NCBI GenBank assembly: GCA_009103225.1
Contig: RHPI01003389.1
Coordinates: 888,468-952,467, forward strand
Reading direction: 5' to 3'
Origin: Chlorokybus atmophyticus
Taxonomy: Eukaryota > Streptophyta > Chlorokybophyceae > Chlorokybales > Chlorokybaceae
DNA length: 64,000 nucleotides
Shown: positions 24,855 to 37,117 of the stretch, piece by piece
Numbering within the stretch: position 1 is the stretch's first letter
How the letters are laid out: every line of letters starts with the position of its first letter
The notes under the pieces: generated by a model
The model's database searches: none
Told to the model about the DNA's origin: nothing
Seen by the model: the letters and a program-made list of their open reading frames with translations, nothing else
Made by a program: the position numbers and the translations under genes

Positions 24855-27800
24855 ATGGCGGCGGTGGTGGCTGCGTCGTCGGCATTGGGGAGATTAACAG
24901 CCAGTCACAGTGGCTCAAAAGAGCTGCAGGGTCAGGCGGTGCCGAGCGTGCGGCGAGCCAATGGCAGAGCCAAGGGTGGGGTCAGGGTGGGCACCAGCTG
25001 CCTGCTTGAGGCGCCTGTGCTCGGCAAGGAGGCGGCGGAGTTCTGCGGAGACGAGGGTCATGTCATGGACAGGCCTGCCATCAAGGTGAGGTTGGAAGGA
25101 GCAGTCGTTGCAATTTTCTTGCCAGTTGCTCCACAGCGTTGACACACTTGTTGAGTAACTGCTCTGTCTATATGTCATTGGTAGTTACTGCCACTTGAGT
25201 TTGCTGGAATGCTGGGCTGTTGCGTGTCTTGTCAGCTGTTTATCAGCTTGAACACTAGGCGTAGTGGCCAGAGACATTGCTTTCTGTATGCAGCCATTTG
25301 CGCAACCACCTACCGCTTACAGTGATACGTCACGTCAATATTGCCACTGTTGCGTCATTGAGCTACTAACCAACACTACTTTGAACTATCAGTTGACGAT
25401 GCACGTTCAGTTGGTTGGCTTTCCGACAGAAGCTCGGTTTCTGTAATCTGTACAGGGATTATCAAGCTGCGTGCTGCCATTCTTGCACACTATGCGCATA
25501 TTGCTACTACCATACGCTGCTACTACATGCGCGGCTACTGTACGACGCTGATATCACATCTTGCATGACTTCTTATCGATGCTACTGCTTACCATGACTA
25601 GTATGTGAATATGCTGCTAGCAGTTCAAACTATCCTGCTGCTACTGTCCTGATGAAAGAGTTTCTGACTATTATGTCGGCATGTATGTGCACAACAGTGG
25701 CTTACTTGTTGGGTGTGCACACATCTGTTGCGTGCTTTGACAACTGACTTCTATCCCTGCAGGCCATTGAGCCAGGGCATGTTGCGGGAGACAAGAAGTA
25801 CTTCATCCACACGTTTGGGTGCCAGATGAACTTGGCAGACAGCGAGCGCATGGCGGGCGTGCTGGAGGCGATGGGCTACTCCAGCTCGCTCAACCCGGAG
25901 GAGGCGGACGTTGTGGTGTGCAATACATGCTCAATACGCGACAAGGCGGAGCAGAAGGTATGCACGTCTGCCTTTCGAAGCAAGCTAGTCTGCTTGTCAA
26001 TGCAATGCCATTACTGAGTATACAAACAGATCAGTAGTAAGTACTGCAACACACATGTGCGTATGCGTGTGCTTGCGCACATGTGTGCGCAAGCACACGC
26101 ATACGCACATGCGCACACACAAAGCCACACAAAGCATGCACAGCGGTAGCTATGTCACGACTTCCAGCTGAGAGAATTGAGCACCAGTAGTCATGTTGTG
26201 CTTTTGGCATGCGCGGTTTGAGCATGTTTGTTGAGCTCAACTTACCATTAGCGCACACAACCATCCATCATGTCATTGGCGCATTGGAAAGAAGGGCATC
26301 ACGGTCGCACGGCGCCTTGCTTGTCAGGGCATGTTAGCTAGTCATATGTTGGTCGTCACAGCAGCATGTTAGTGTAAACATGCTGCTGTGAACTGCGGAC
26401 GGAAGTTGTTGAACTTGTGTAAGTCGGTTCAGTTGCTAGTGATTTTGAGTGTGTGTGTTTGATTGTGTGGTCACTAGAAACATCGATGTTGTACAAAATT
26501 GTCGTAGTCATTTGCAGCAGCGGCTGTACGGTTTCACTGTCTGAAATGCAAAGGGCGCTATGCTTCTGCCACTGCACTTTCGTCTTCGACCTGAAAGGTG
26601 TTGCTCCAAGTCATAGTTGATTTTGGGTTGCAGGTGTACTCGTACTTGGGTACGCAGGTTGCTAGAAAACGAGCAGATCCCAACATCAAGCTGGTGGTCG
26701 CCGGGTAAGCACATTGGCAAGTTGTCGTGCTTTGACTTGACTTGTCAAGACACTGAATGTGGCGCAAATTCACTTACAAGTGGCATGTTTTACCTCTCAT
26801 GCCTTCTGTGTACCTGGCTGGTTCGGCAGGTGTGTTGCACAGCAGGAGGGTGAGCGATTGTTACGGCGGGTTCCAGAGTTGGATATTGTGATGGGGCCTC
26901 AACATGCAAACCGTCTGCACGAGTTGTTAGAACAGGTGGGCAATCGCATGTTCGCCACGTTTCTATAGTTTCACACTTGTGCTTACAATCCCACACCAAA
27001 CACAGCAAAACGTTTTTGCCTTACATTGATCAATTCATGTTGTATGGCAGGCAGATTTGGGCTCGCAAGTGTGCGCGATTGAGTTTACACACATTCTTGA
27101 GGACATTGCAGTGCCGAGGAGAGACTCGCAAATAACAGCATGGGTGAACATCATCTACGGGTGCAACGAGCGGTGTTCGTACTGCGTGGTGCCAAGCACG
27201 CGAGGCGTGGAACAGTCGAGAGAGCCGGAGGCTATCAAGCGGGAGGTGCTCGCACTCGCTGAGGCCGGGTATGGTCTGGCCAACAAACACTGTTGCACAC
27301 CACACAACCTCAACCATCCTACCTGTGCATACGTGGGTTGTGTAATCTGTTAGCCTATCCTTGTGAGAATGACCATACATTACTCATTGGGTACCATATG
27401 CACAGGTACAAGGAGATCACTCTTCTTGGGCAGAACATTGACGCTTATGGCAGAGATTTGCCTGGCTCAGCAGCAGATGGATCCGGCAGGAGGAGATGGA
27501 CGCTAACAGACCTGTTACACTATGTTTGTGATGACCTCACAGGGATCCAGCGCGTGCGATTTGCCACATCCCATGTAAGACTGCTACAAGTTTCACTTGT
27601 GTGGTACAACAAACAAGGTTGCGCAGCTTTGCATTTTGCCCTGACTGTGAAACGAAAAGAGATTTAAGTTGTATGTGTGCGCGTGTGCTGTGCAGCCGAG
27701 ATACTTTACAGAACGATTGATAAAGGCATGCGCAGAGATTCCGTTGGTGTGCAAGCACTTTCACATACCTTTCCAGTCAGGCGATAACGACATCCTTAAA

Positions 27801-28736
27801 GAGATGAAGCGTGGCTACACGCACCAGCAGTACAGGAAGATCATTGATACCATTCGGCGGTACATGCCAGACGCATCAGTCAGCGCTGATGCAATTGTTG
27901 GGTTTCCAGGTACGCCTTGCTTACTTAGCTTGGCATAATTTATCAAAATTGGGTGGTTTTAATGGATAGCATGTGTGCTTTGTGTACAACAATATGCACG
28001 TGTTGCTATGTGGCTTATTGGGCTTCCTTGCACTGCAGGGGAGACAGAGGAGCAGTTTCAGCACACATTGCGCCTCGTGGAAGGTTTGTCCTTTTTCTGC
28101 TCTGTTGATCAAGTGTTAATGCACACTCATGCTGGTCTTAAAGTCAGCTGCTGTGCTGCAGAGGTTGGCTTTGATCTCGTCAACACTGCTGCATACTCAC
28201 CACGACCAAACACGCCCGCTGCACTGTGGGACACTCAGGTGTGGTTCACTACTCTGGTTGACATGGCCATGTGTGCGTCTCACAAGTTGAGCTTAACTCT
28301 AGTAATATCTGCATTGGTGCTGATGAGCATGACTTTCACAGGTAGCCGATATGATCAAGTCAGATCGGCTTCAAAGGTTGAATGAGGCTGTAGCTGCGAG
28401 CGCAGCAAGCCGCACCGCTCGGTACTTTGGGCGAGAAGAGTTTGTGCTTGTTGAAGGCATCAACCCCAAGCTACCTGAACAGGTACAATTCAGATCGGTT
28501 TGTTATAACCTTGTCGCTTTCTTGTTTGATTATTCCGCCAGTTAATAGAATATGTGCTGATATGGCCCTGCACTGAGCTTCTGCTGGTTATTGTGCAGGT
28601 TATGGGAAGGACTGATGGCAACAGGATTGCTTACTTTCCCGGTGGTCCAGAGCTTGTTGGCAAGATGGTCAAGGTTAAGATCACTGAAGTGCGCTCATTC
28701 AGCACAACGGGGGAGCTAGTGGAAGTCATTGGCTAG
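24855..28736 (+). CDS. Organellar tRNA-2-methylthio-N6-dimethylallyladenosine synthase (MiaB/CDK5RAP1 type)
   Basis: Eleven exons: 24855-25085, 25763-25957, 26634-26704, 26830-26935, 27051-27268, 27406-27574, 27696-27909, 28039-28083, 28162-28238, 28342-28482, 28599-28736; 534 residues. A radical-SAM enzyme that methylthiolates i6A37 of tRNAs. The N-terminal MTTase domain supplies three cluster cysteines ([34 protein letters not shown]). The radical-SAM motif CNERCSYC follows with [15 protein letters not shown], then [36 protein letters not shown] and [14 protein letters not shown]. The C-terminus (FVLVEG to ELVEVIG) is a TRAM RNA-binding domain. The first exon reads as a basic organelle-targeting peptide. 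All catalytic motifs are intact. Intron 2 contains a long perfect hairpin. Confidence 0.93.
26054..26111. repeat. Perfect 28-bp inverted repeat with 2-base loop
   Basis: Arms 26054-26081 and 26084-26111 are exact reverse complements around a TG spacer. The sequence is mostly alternating purine and pyrimidine. It lies inside intron 2 of the MiaB-like gene and would form a stable hairpin in RNA or a cruciform in DNA. Confidence 0.95.
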
Positions 28737-29828
28737 GTATTGATGTACATTACAAGCAGTGTTGCCCGCGGTTGAAGAGTGTGCACAACAAATGCAGGAC
28801 ACGCCTATGCATAGGACATGCGTTGAGGTGGTCACAACATCACATGCACCGCACGCACACCATCAATTTGAATTAAGCACATCACCGGGTTTCTGCTCGA
28901 GGACACGCCTGCGCATTTTTAAGCAGAAAACAGATTAGTATGCTCTCAACACATAACCGCGGTGTTCACAAGTTGAATTGCAACATAATCACTGGGAGCA
29001 ATACATGGTGCATCAGGTGCGGTGGACTTGGATTTGACGGCGTGCAATGAGTAGCTGGCTTGATTATGCTTGATTAGCGCAACAAGCTGAATTTAACTTT
29101 CCTGCTTGCGAGTGAGTATGGTATCATGGGTTTTGCAGGGCAATCATATAGTTGACCAGCAAACATTGGCATAAGTGTGTGCTTGTGGTGCATTTGCGCC
29201 CATGGTGCCTGCGCCCTGATGCACTGCATGAAGCAGAAGAGTGCAATATGCATATTATCACTAGTAATGCGAATGCAGGGCATGTTGTGCTATACCATGT
29301 GTTCCACGCACATCCATGACGCGATAGCCAGCGCCACACAACCAGCACCAACAGCACCAAGTCAATGCGCTACCCACCCCATCATGACTTGACATGAAGC
29401 GCATGACGTCGATATTGCGCAAACCTATGTGTTGGTATAAGATATTGAGTAGTATTGATTGCTAAGTATCCACATGCTTGCAGTTATTGCTTGGCATGAG
29501 ACAGTTTAATGCTGCATTGATACATGTTGATACGTTACTACTATACTCAATGTGTGCAACCAAAGGTGTGCAGCCACAAATGCAAATATGCACTACGCAC
29601 ACATGCATAACATTGCATATATGTTACACATCGCAACCCCCTCACCCCCCACCCCCCCTCCGTCGAAAACCTTATACACTGGCGCAGCGATATGCACGGG
29701 TGAAAAGTGATCAAGCGATAACCTCAACGTGGAGTGAGTGACTGCGGTGGTTGAAAAGCAGTTGGGCGGGTGCGTTGCTGCGGGGAATTCTGTGTGATTG
29801 ATTTAATGCCGTGCTGAACGCAATCCCC

Positions 29829-29945
29829 NNNNNNNNNNNNNNNNNNNNNNNNNNNNNNNNNNNNNNNNNNNNNNNNNNNNNNNNNNNNNNNNNNNNNNNN
29901 NNNNNNNNNNNNNNNNNNNNNNNNNNNNNNNNNNNNNNNNNNNNN
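29829..29945. other. Assembly gap (117 unknown bases)
   Basis: Run of N between C-rich flanks. Nothing can be said about its contents. Confidence 1.
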
Positions 29946-30679
29946 CTCCTTGACCTCCCAGCCCTTGCAAGCAATTGCCAAGTGTGTATAACGTGAAAGC
30001 TTGCCGCATGCTTCCACATGCATAGGATACTCGAAGTGTTCTATGCATGTTGTTATGCAAACAGCAGGACCCTACATTGGCGTAGGGCTAGCACAATTGC
30101 AATGTATAAACTGTATTATGCGTGTATTATACATATGTGTATACACGCGGGCCGTAACCGTTTATATATCTTGTGATGGTCGGGGCAAGCATGGTCATTA
30201 TAGTATGGACATTATAGTATGTCACAACTGCCATGGCTGTTGAAATGCGCTGCAGCACGAGACGATGTAAGACTCAACCGCACGGCAATAATACACAGAA
30301 AAATTGGGCGAGTGGGGCGGCGGATGGGGCCAAGCAGCTGTCGTCAGCGTCAACAAGTCGTCGTTGTGCATGCTGCCGCCTCCTCTACCCTAGCCTAACC
30401 TTTCCCTTTGCCTGCCTTCTCCTCCTCTTGCGCTTTGCAGGTGGTTCCTACGCTTGTTATCTCCATGCCCCTGCACCCGCACACACCGTGTGTTGGGCCT
30501 GTTGCTGCTTGAGGGTCGCTAGGTCCTAAGTTGTAGTCCTATTATTAAACTCTGTCTTGGCCCCCACTCAAATCGCTTGCTTGTTGTGTGCTGATTGCTA
30601 TTTTATTGCTATGGTTGCATATGCATTTTAACCACTCTTAGAATTTGCTTTACTGCAACTCTTGTGTGTTATGTGTATA

Positions 30680-31059
30680 CAGTAAAACCTTGATAAGTGC
30701 ATGTCACTTAAGACAGGCGTATGTATGCACTTGTTGCATTTACACAGAGTCGGTGAGTACATTAGATGTGCACTTACCAAGAGTATGCACTTATGCATGG
30801 CTTAAATGCATATACTATGCACTTACCAAGTTCACCTAGCGTCAAGTTACATAGTCATAATTGTAACAATATTTAAAATACGCTTGTAATTGATGCGTAA
30901 TTTACCCGAAAAAGTGCATTTACATATTCAAAGTTATGCGGTTAATAAAATGCACTTGTTAACAGTTGTATACACTTTCATAGGAATAACACATGTGCTT
31001 CAATATTGAATATGTTGATTGTGCATGCGACATGCACTTATCAAGGTTGGATTGTACTA
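30680..31059. mobile_element. Non-autonomous pogo/Tigger-like MITE
   Basis: The ends are inverted repeats. A 20-base core, AACCTTGATAAGTGCATGTC, at 30686-30705 recurs as an exact reverse complement at 31029-31048. The left end begins CAGTA directly after TA, and the right end reads GTACTAG before TA, as expected of the pogo/Tigger branch of Tc1/mariner elements, which duplicate TA. The motif TGCACTTACCAAG repeats inside (30769-30781 and 30818-30830). No transposase frame is present in about 380 bases, so it would depend on an enzyme encoded elsewhere. The exact right boundary is uncertain by a few bases. Confidence 0.8.
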
Positions 31060-31473
31060 GTAGGCAATGAGTAGTATATATGCGTGCAATCATGTTTTAT
31101 GGGTACAAATCTCATAATCACATCATGTTGTTGAAAGACGACGACCATCCACCTTTCTTCGCAAAGAGCGCTCCACCGCAATTGTATCTCCTCCTTCCCC
31201 TCAACACCATACAAAAAACATGGGTTAGGTAGTATTTGATTGGTGGAGCACTCCACGATAGTTGTTTGCAAGCTCGCATGCCAGCTGTTGTAACACATAT
31301 GGATGGGGCATATATGAAACGTGTGGCTCCCCATATGGCAGCGACTTCAACTTGCTGCTATGGCTTAATGGTTGAGGCGCCCTTGTTATGATGGTGGACA
31401 AGAATGTCTGCAACCTCCACCCTTAACCTGCCCATTTGCAATGCAATCGACATTACAATATACATAAAATAAA

Positions 31474-31530
31474 GTGTGTGTGTGTGTGTGTACGGGGTGC
31501 TAGACTATATGTGTTCGTGTGTGTGTGTGT

Positions 31531-31564
<34 letters not shown>
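31474..31564. repeat. GT and CA microsatellites, mutually complementary
   Basis: GT runs at about 31474-31492 and 31515-31533 are followed directly by a CA run to 31564. The TG/CA junction forms a hairpin-capable palindrome around GTAC. Confidence 0.9.
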
Positions 31565-31567
<3 letters not shown>

Positions 31568-32333
31568 TGCTATAAACTTTTACTAATGTCACGTCTCGTG
31601 CTGATTGCTATAGTAACAAGCTGTATTGCCTGCGGATTTGTTTGCGTGATATGCTTCTAGTTGTTGCATGCAAGGGGCGCATGTGTCGTATTCCACGCGC
31701 CCCATCGAAAAATTGATGTGCGCCACGTCTGTCACATATATGGGTATAAGACGTACATGAGGCATGTAACTCCACTCATTGATGCAACTCGTGCTTTTAT
31801 GGCTACATTATATATCATTTGCAAATTTCGCTATTCACGATGGTAGCCATTGATGCAAGTGACACAACGTATGCTTATATTCGATGGCTTTATAAGTCTC
31901 AGTTTTGATTTATAAAGCACATTAATATGTGCAACTGGTGTACATAATGCTTTGTCCTATGCTTGATTGCAGATGTATGTAATGTGTAATTGATTACATT
32001 GCACACATCGCATACGTATGCATGCCTACATATCATCGTTATGTGTGTATAAAATTAATGTACATTGCATGTGCAAAATGTAAAGTGACTTTAAGCGACA
32101 CAACATCAGCAATTGCTTTTCAAAACAGGAGCAAGCTGCATATTTACACACAATTGATCTATAAGTAAGCAGGGGCATGCACAAGCTACATGAGTGCAAT
32201 TATCATATACGCATATCATAATGGAAATACGTGGGTATTGATCGAGCTAACAGCACGAGGATTAAATTATAGTTCACATTGAGTATGCATATTATGCAAC
32301 TTGCATCTTATACATATGCATGAGTCATGTACA

Positions 32334-32915
32334 ATGTTGGCAATGGCCTTCAAAAGCAGCTTTGATGGCACATTGAGGTTGGTGCGCAGTTTGAAGAAAT
32401 CTGCAGGCCCTCAGCACAGTTCACAGTACCGCCAAGAGCTACTACGTCAGCAACAAGCTGAAAATAGAAATATGATGTGACTTACAGCACGCGCCCATCA
32501 AACGGCATTACCTCCGTTGGTTCGGCGCGTGCCATTCTTTCAAGGCGCCGCATTTTACTATGAGCACAAATCTCTCGATCTCGATGAACTTGCTGTCATT
32601 CATGCAAACGAGCAGCTGGCCACTGCAAGTGAGAGTTGGCAGACGACATTGGCCCTAAAGCCCGGCGACGATTTGAAAGACTTTTGAGGCAAGTCGTGCG
32701 AACTGCAGGGCTGCAATCCAGGATTGCCAATCCTGTACTTGAGTCATGAGCCGATTCTGTCCAGTGCCCACAGGCAAACTTTTAGTTGTGTTTGCCGCCG
32801 GCAAGTTGCAATTGCCGCATGCATTTCAGAAAACATGCATGTCAAATTCGTTGCGTATTCCGTTAGCAAGCCCGTCAATCAAACACAGGTGCCGCGGATG
32901 CGAAGTGGAATGTAG
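32334..32915 (+). pseudogene. Interrupted open frame, unrecognised protein
   Basis: Reading from ATG at 32334 (or 32343), a single frame stays open across three segments broken only by TGA at 32478, TGA at 32685 and TAG at 32913. The first segment is basic and helical (TLRLVRSLKKSAG, YRQELLRQQQ), a little like LYR-motif mitochondrial proteins. The second is clearly protein-like (FFQGAAFYYEHKSLDLDEL to KPGDDLKDF). I do not recognise the family. It could be a decayed gene or retrocopy, a two-exon gene with a very short intron removing the first TGA (possible donor at about 32449, acceptor CAG before 32486), or chance. Confidence 0.35.
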
Positions 32916-33416
32916 CATTGTCATTGATGTTGCGGATGTGGCCGTTTACAGGCATTTGAGCTTTGCGGGGCCAAACCAAAACAGAGCGCAAAGCGGCATT
33001 TGTCAAAACAGATTTGAAGCTGCAGCCAGCTGTGCCCCTTCATTGCGGCGGCGGGGTAGTTGTGGTCGTTGGTGGCGGCTTGGCTGCTAGTGTTGGCGTT
33101 GGTGTTTTCGCCAGTGAAGTGCTTGCTTGTCTCTCAAGTAGACTGATATTGTTTTGAGTGTCTCTGATCTCGCTTGAAAAGGTATATTGGTGCTGCTGAT
33201 TGCTTGGGCCTGACCTGGCCTGGCCTGCATTTGGTGAGGGGTAATCTAGCCTGATCCGGCCTGGCTAGCGTAGCCCCGATAGACCCCACGACACACCACC
33301 ATCAAGCTTGTCCTGGTCCAGCATCTGGGCTGCTGAGCTTCTGGAAAGCGGATGCTTAGGCCTGTTCGCGGGCGGCGTTGTAGTGGTGGTTGTACTTGTC
33401 ATCGCCATTGTCGTTG

Positions 33417-36180
33417 ATGGCGCCCTTGGCCGGAGGGCTGCAGGCGCCCCCGGCTTACTTCAGAGCCAGCGCAGACGTCCTCTCTGTGATGCCTGAGCTG
33501 GGAGGCGGCGGCGGCAAGGCCCAGTACGTGCAGCTGGTCGGCGGCGGGGGTGGGGCGGCGGCGGATGAGGCGGGCTCAGGTTCGGCGGCGGGAGGAGGGT
33601 TGTCACCAGGTTCAGAGACGACGTTGGGGGCAGGGGCGGGGTCAGGGTTGGTTGCTCAGAAGGAGGCCCATCAGCAGCAGCAGCAGCTGCACTGGCCAGG
33701 AGGTGCCACCAGGCTGACTGGCAAGCAGAAGGGAGGCAATGGTGAGACTGGAGCAGCTAGCAGGAAGTTGCGCAACGAAGATGGCGGTGTGGGTGGCTTG
33801 CGTGGCGTCGACAGCGACTCCGCCCTTGAACGCATGGAGGCAGGAGGCCAGGCCGGCCCAGCACCCGCCAGGTGCGCCAACCATTGCCCACCCGCATTGT
33901 TGTCTTTTGATTTCTTTTGTTAACGTATACACTGCCAAAGGCAACGTTTGTAAATACTGATTGCCACTAACCAAGACATTTGCATGCTGTTTACTCGGTA
34001 CTAGTCACTGCACCCTGTTGTACTCTGCACCCTTTAGCGTGCAGAGTACAATAGTGCATTGGTTCTTTTGTTGCTGGAGTTGTTAGCGTGATTACCGCTG
34101 TTACAGTTGTCAGCAAGGCGATAGTGGTGAAAATGTTGACAGTATGGGAGAGCCCAAGTGCAATCAGCTGCTTTGTGGTGCTGTTTCCACAACAACTAGC
34201 TTGGAATTCGCTGGATGATGGCGTTGACATCATCATTCAGCTGCATTTTCACAAAGAAGCCCCGGAGTTGTAGGTACATCGGATTCATTCATGGGTCTTG
34301 TCGTAACTGCGCTGATAATGACTGATTATCTGACAGCAGTTGAATCGTTTTACCTCGTTTCTGCAAACAAAACAACTTTGTAACTATGCGCGTTGTGCAT
34401 TGGTGCATACAAGAATCCCCTGTTCGCTTTCGCGCCAGCAGCACATCAGCGCAGTAACAGCATGTTTTTATCCATTGATAAAGTGTTTATTTTCGTTCTC
34501 GCCTGTGAATTCTGTCGCCCGTTGTTGTCACCTTTTGTCAGTACATGCTTTCAATAGTCATATTGCAAGCATTCTGAGTTTGCTCACGTGAATTGCATTA
34601 TCCCTTATGCCAGGAGTGTGCGCTTGCCACCCATTGGGAAATGGGCGCCAGCGGTGAGCAGTCTGGCGTACTGCGTGGCGTCAGTGGTGATGATCCTGAC
34701 AAACAAGCGCCTGCTCACGCGCTTCACGTTCAGCGCTCCCACCGTGCTGTTGCTCGCGCAGAACCTCATGTGCGTGTTCGCCGCCACAGGCGTGCGCATT
34801 ATGCAGGTAAGGGGGACAACAATAACAACAACAATTGTCATCAGCGTAGGTGATTGTGCTATACCTGCTTATATACTTGCTTTTGTCTCATTGGTGATGT
34901 CGTGTGTGCAAGGTGTCTCGTGCATGTGCATGTGTAACTGTTTGTGCACGCATGTGTCTGCGCGTGCATGCATTTGGGGTGTGATGTCCACATGTCGTTG
35001 AGATGCATGCATTTCATCAGTCACCCAGCACCATCGTGTGGGCTGTTACCTTGGGTGTGCAAGTAGTGGCTGCCAGTACTGAGACGGTCTATGCGTGGTG
35101 ATTGTTGCATGTGTTACCAACATGCCGGTCCTGTTCAGGGTCGGGGGCAAGGCCAGAATCGTGCGCCGCTGTTCTCTCCTACGATCGCGCAGCTGTGGTT
35201 TCCTGTGAACCTGATTTTTGTGGGAATGCTTTGGAGCGGCTTCCTAAGCCTGAAGTTTCTCTCGGTGGCGATGGTGACGGTGCTGAAGAACACGACCAAC
35301 ATCCTCGTTGTGGCGGGAGATCGCTTCTGGTTCGGGAAGCGGCATCCGCCAGGCGTGTGGTGGAGCGTCGCCCTGATTATATTGTCAGCATTTGCTGGCG
35401 GGTTCACAGATCTCAACTTCAGCGCTGTGGGATACATCTGGCAGGCCGCCAATTGCGTGCTCACGGCAGCCTATTCACTGCGCTTGCGCTGGGTCATGGC
35501 AGGTACGCACTTACATGTTGTTGTACCCACGTTGTGCGCACATATGCTGCAGTGTGCGAATGCATCAGATATGTGAGAGCATACACTGTAAGTGCACATA
35601 TGCATGTGCAAGCACATGCAGGATACATGTGCACAAGAACCACACTGACACGCATGCATGCACGAGTGCACCCACATGTACACACCCACATGCGCACGTA
35701 CATGCATGTATCGGCGCACGGGTTGCATGTGGTGGTGGTAGCATTGTTGACATGTTTGTTGTTGCGCGTGCAGAGGTGGAAGAGAAGGCTGGGGGCAGGT
35801 TGGACGAAGTGGCTATGATGTTTTACAACAACCTGCTCTCTGTGCCGCTTCTGCTCGTGCTGGCGCTGTGGCAGGGCGAGCTCCCAGGCGTGTTGTATAT
35901 TGACGAGTTTTGGACGGCAAAGTTTGCGAGCGCGGTGGTGTTGTCTGGCTGTGCCGGCATTGCCATCTCATTCTGCTCACTCTGGTGCCTCCGCCTAACC
36001 TCACCCACAACCTACTCGCTCGTCGGCTCCTTCAACAAGCTACCCACGGCACTCCTCGGCATACTCTTCTTCCAGTCCAATATATCCGCAACCAACCTGC
36101 TCTCCATCATGTTTGGACTCGCCGCGGGCGTACTCTTTACACTCACGAAGCTGCACGCATCCTCCAAACCTTCCGCCTAG
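33417..36180 (+). CDS. GDP-sugar (GONST1/2-like) transporter, nucleotide-sugar transporter family
   Basis: Four exons: 33417-33871, 34614-34806, 35139-35502, 35774-36180; 472 residues. The first 150 residues are a Gly/Ala/Gln-rich, low-complexity cytosolic extension. The rest is the ten-helix drug/metabolite-transporter fold, with WAPAVSSLAYCVASVVMILTNK, MVTVLKNTTNILVV, FTDLNFSAVGYIWQ, NCVLTAAYSLRLRWVM and a C-terminal TTYSLVGSFNKLPTALLGI followed by FGLAAGVLFTLTK. These match plant Golgi GDP-mannose transporters of the GONST1/GONST2 type, which import GDP-sugars for glycan synthesis in exchange for GMP. The usual GALNK-type substrate motif appears here as GSFNK. Substrate identity is inferred; GDP-mannose or GDP-fucose are the candidates. 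Confidence 0.88.
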
Positions 36181-37117
36181 GGTGAGTTGCACGTCTCTAC
36201 AAGCACACAAACGATGCGTGGACTCAGCGGAGCAGACAATGAGGTGTCCATTTTGAAAGGCGCGATGTTGTCTATGTGTTAACGTGTACGGACAGAGAGG
36301 GTAGGGAAAGGAGTTGGGAGAGGGTGCAGGAAGTTTTGGTATTGGTGTTGACTCGTCCTTCTTGCTAGGCGTGTAAATCCAAGTGCAAAGGGCTGGCTGG
36401 GCCGGTGCTTGGGCTCTAGTGGCTAGATGGTGGTTGCTGTGGACATATATACAGCATGTTGCAGTGCCAGTGCTGTGTTTTGCATGTTTGTGTTTGGTAC
36501 TTTCATATTGAAACTTGCCATGCCGTGAACAGTTGTGAGTAGCAGCAGTTTTTGCGTGTTGTAACAGTTAGTAGGCTGCTACCGAAATGCTGTCGTTACA
36601 TATGCATTGCTCAAGTGCATTTTAGTGGCAATGGAAAACATATGGCATGCAGTACGTGTGTGATGCATGTATTGCATACATTTGATGAAGTGTCAGTGTG
36701 ACACTCAGCACATGACATACGCACTTGTGTGCGAGTGGCATTAGTGTGTAGGTAAACTGATTATGTTGCCGTCTGAACGGCTCGTTGCTACTGATGAGAC
36801 ATACTGCTGCCACTGCTTTGCGCATGCATGGGCAAGACTAATTGCAACCTCTTAAGTTAAGCAAAGTGAGTGTGTAGAACAAGTGATCAGCAAACTTCGT
36901 TTCATACTAATCCTGGTCGATTTGCCCGCAACAATGAACAGCACATTACACCTCATTTGCATTCACCGTACACAGACTACCCCCCAGATCCAATGAGTAC
37001 AACCTCAATAACAACAACTAGGAGCCCCACCCCACCACTTCATGCCAATGTGGAGCCAGCCATCCATCTCCAATGTTGGTTTGTTGTACAACACACTTAT
37101 GGTGCCACCCATCCACT
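36181..37117. other. Convergent intergenic region
   Basis: 937 bases between converging genes, with no repeat or coding signal seen. Confidence 0.5.

Larger units (their letters stand above)
28737..33416. other. Gene-poor 4.7-kb region with repeats
   Basis: No confident intact gene. It holds an assembly gap (29829-29945), a MITE (30680-31059), GT and CA microsatellites (31474-31564), AT-rich DNA (31600-32330), and an interrupted reading frame (32334-32915). A 98-codon frame at 30233-30529 has a hydrophobic stretch but no motif or support, so it is not called. Confidence 0.6.
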
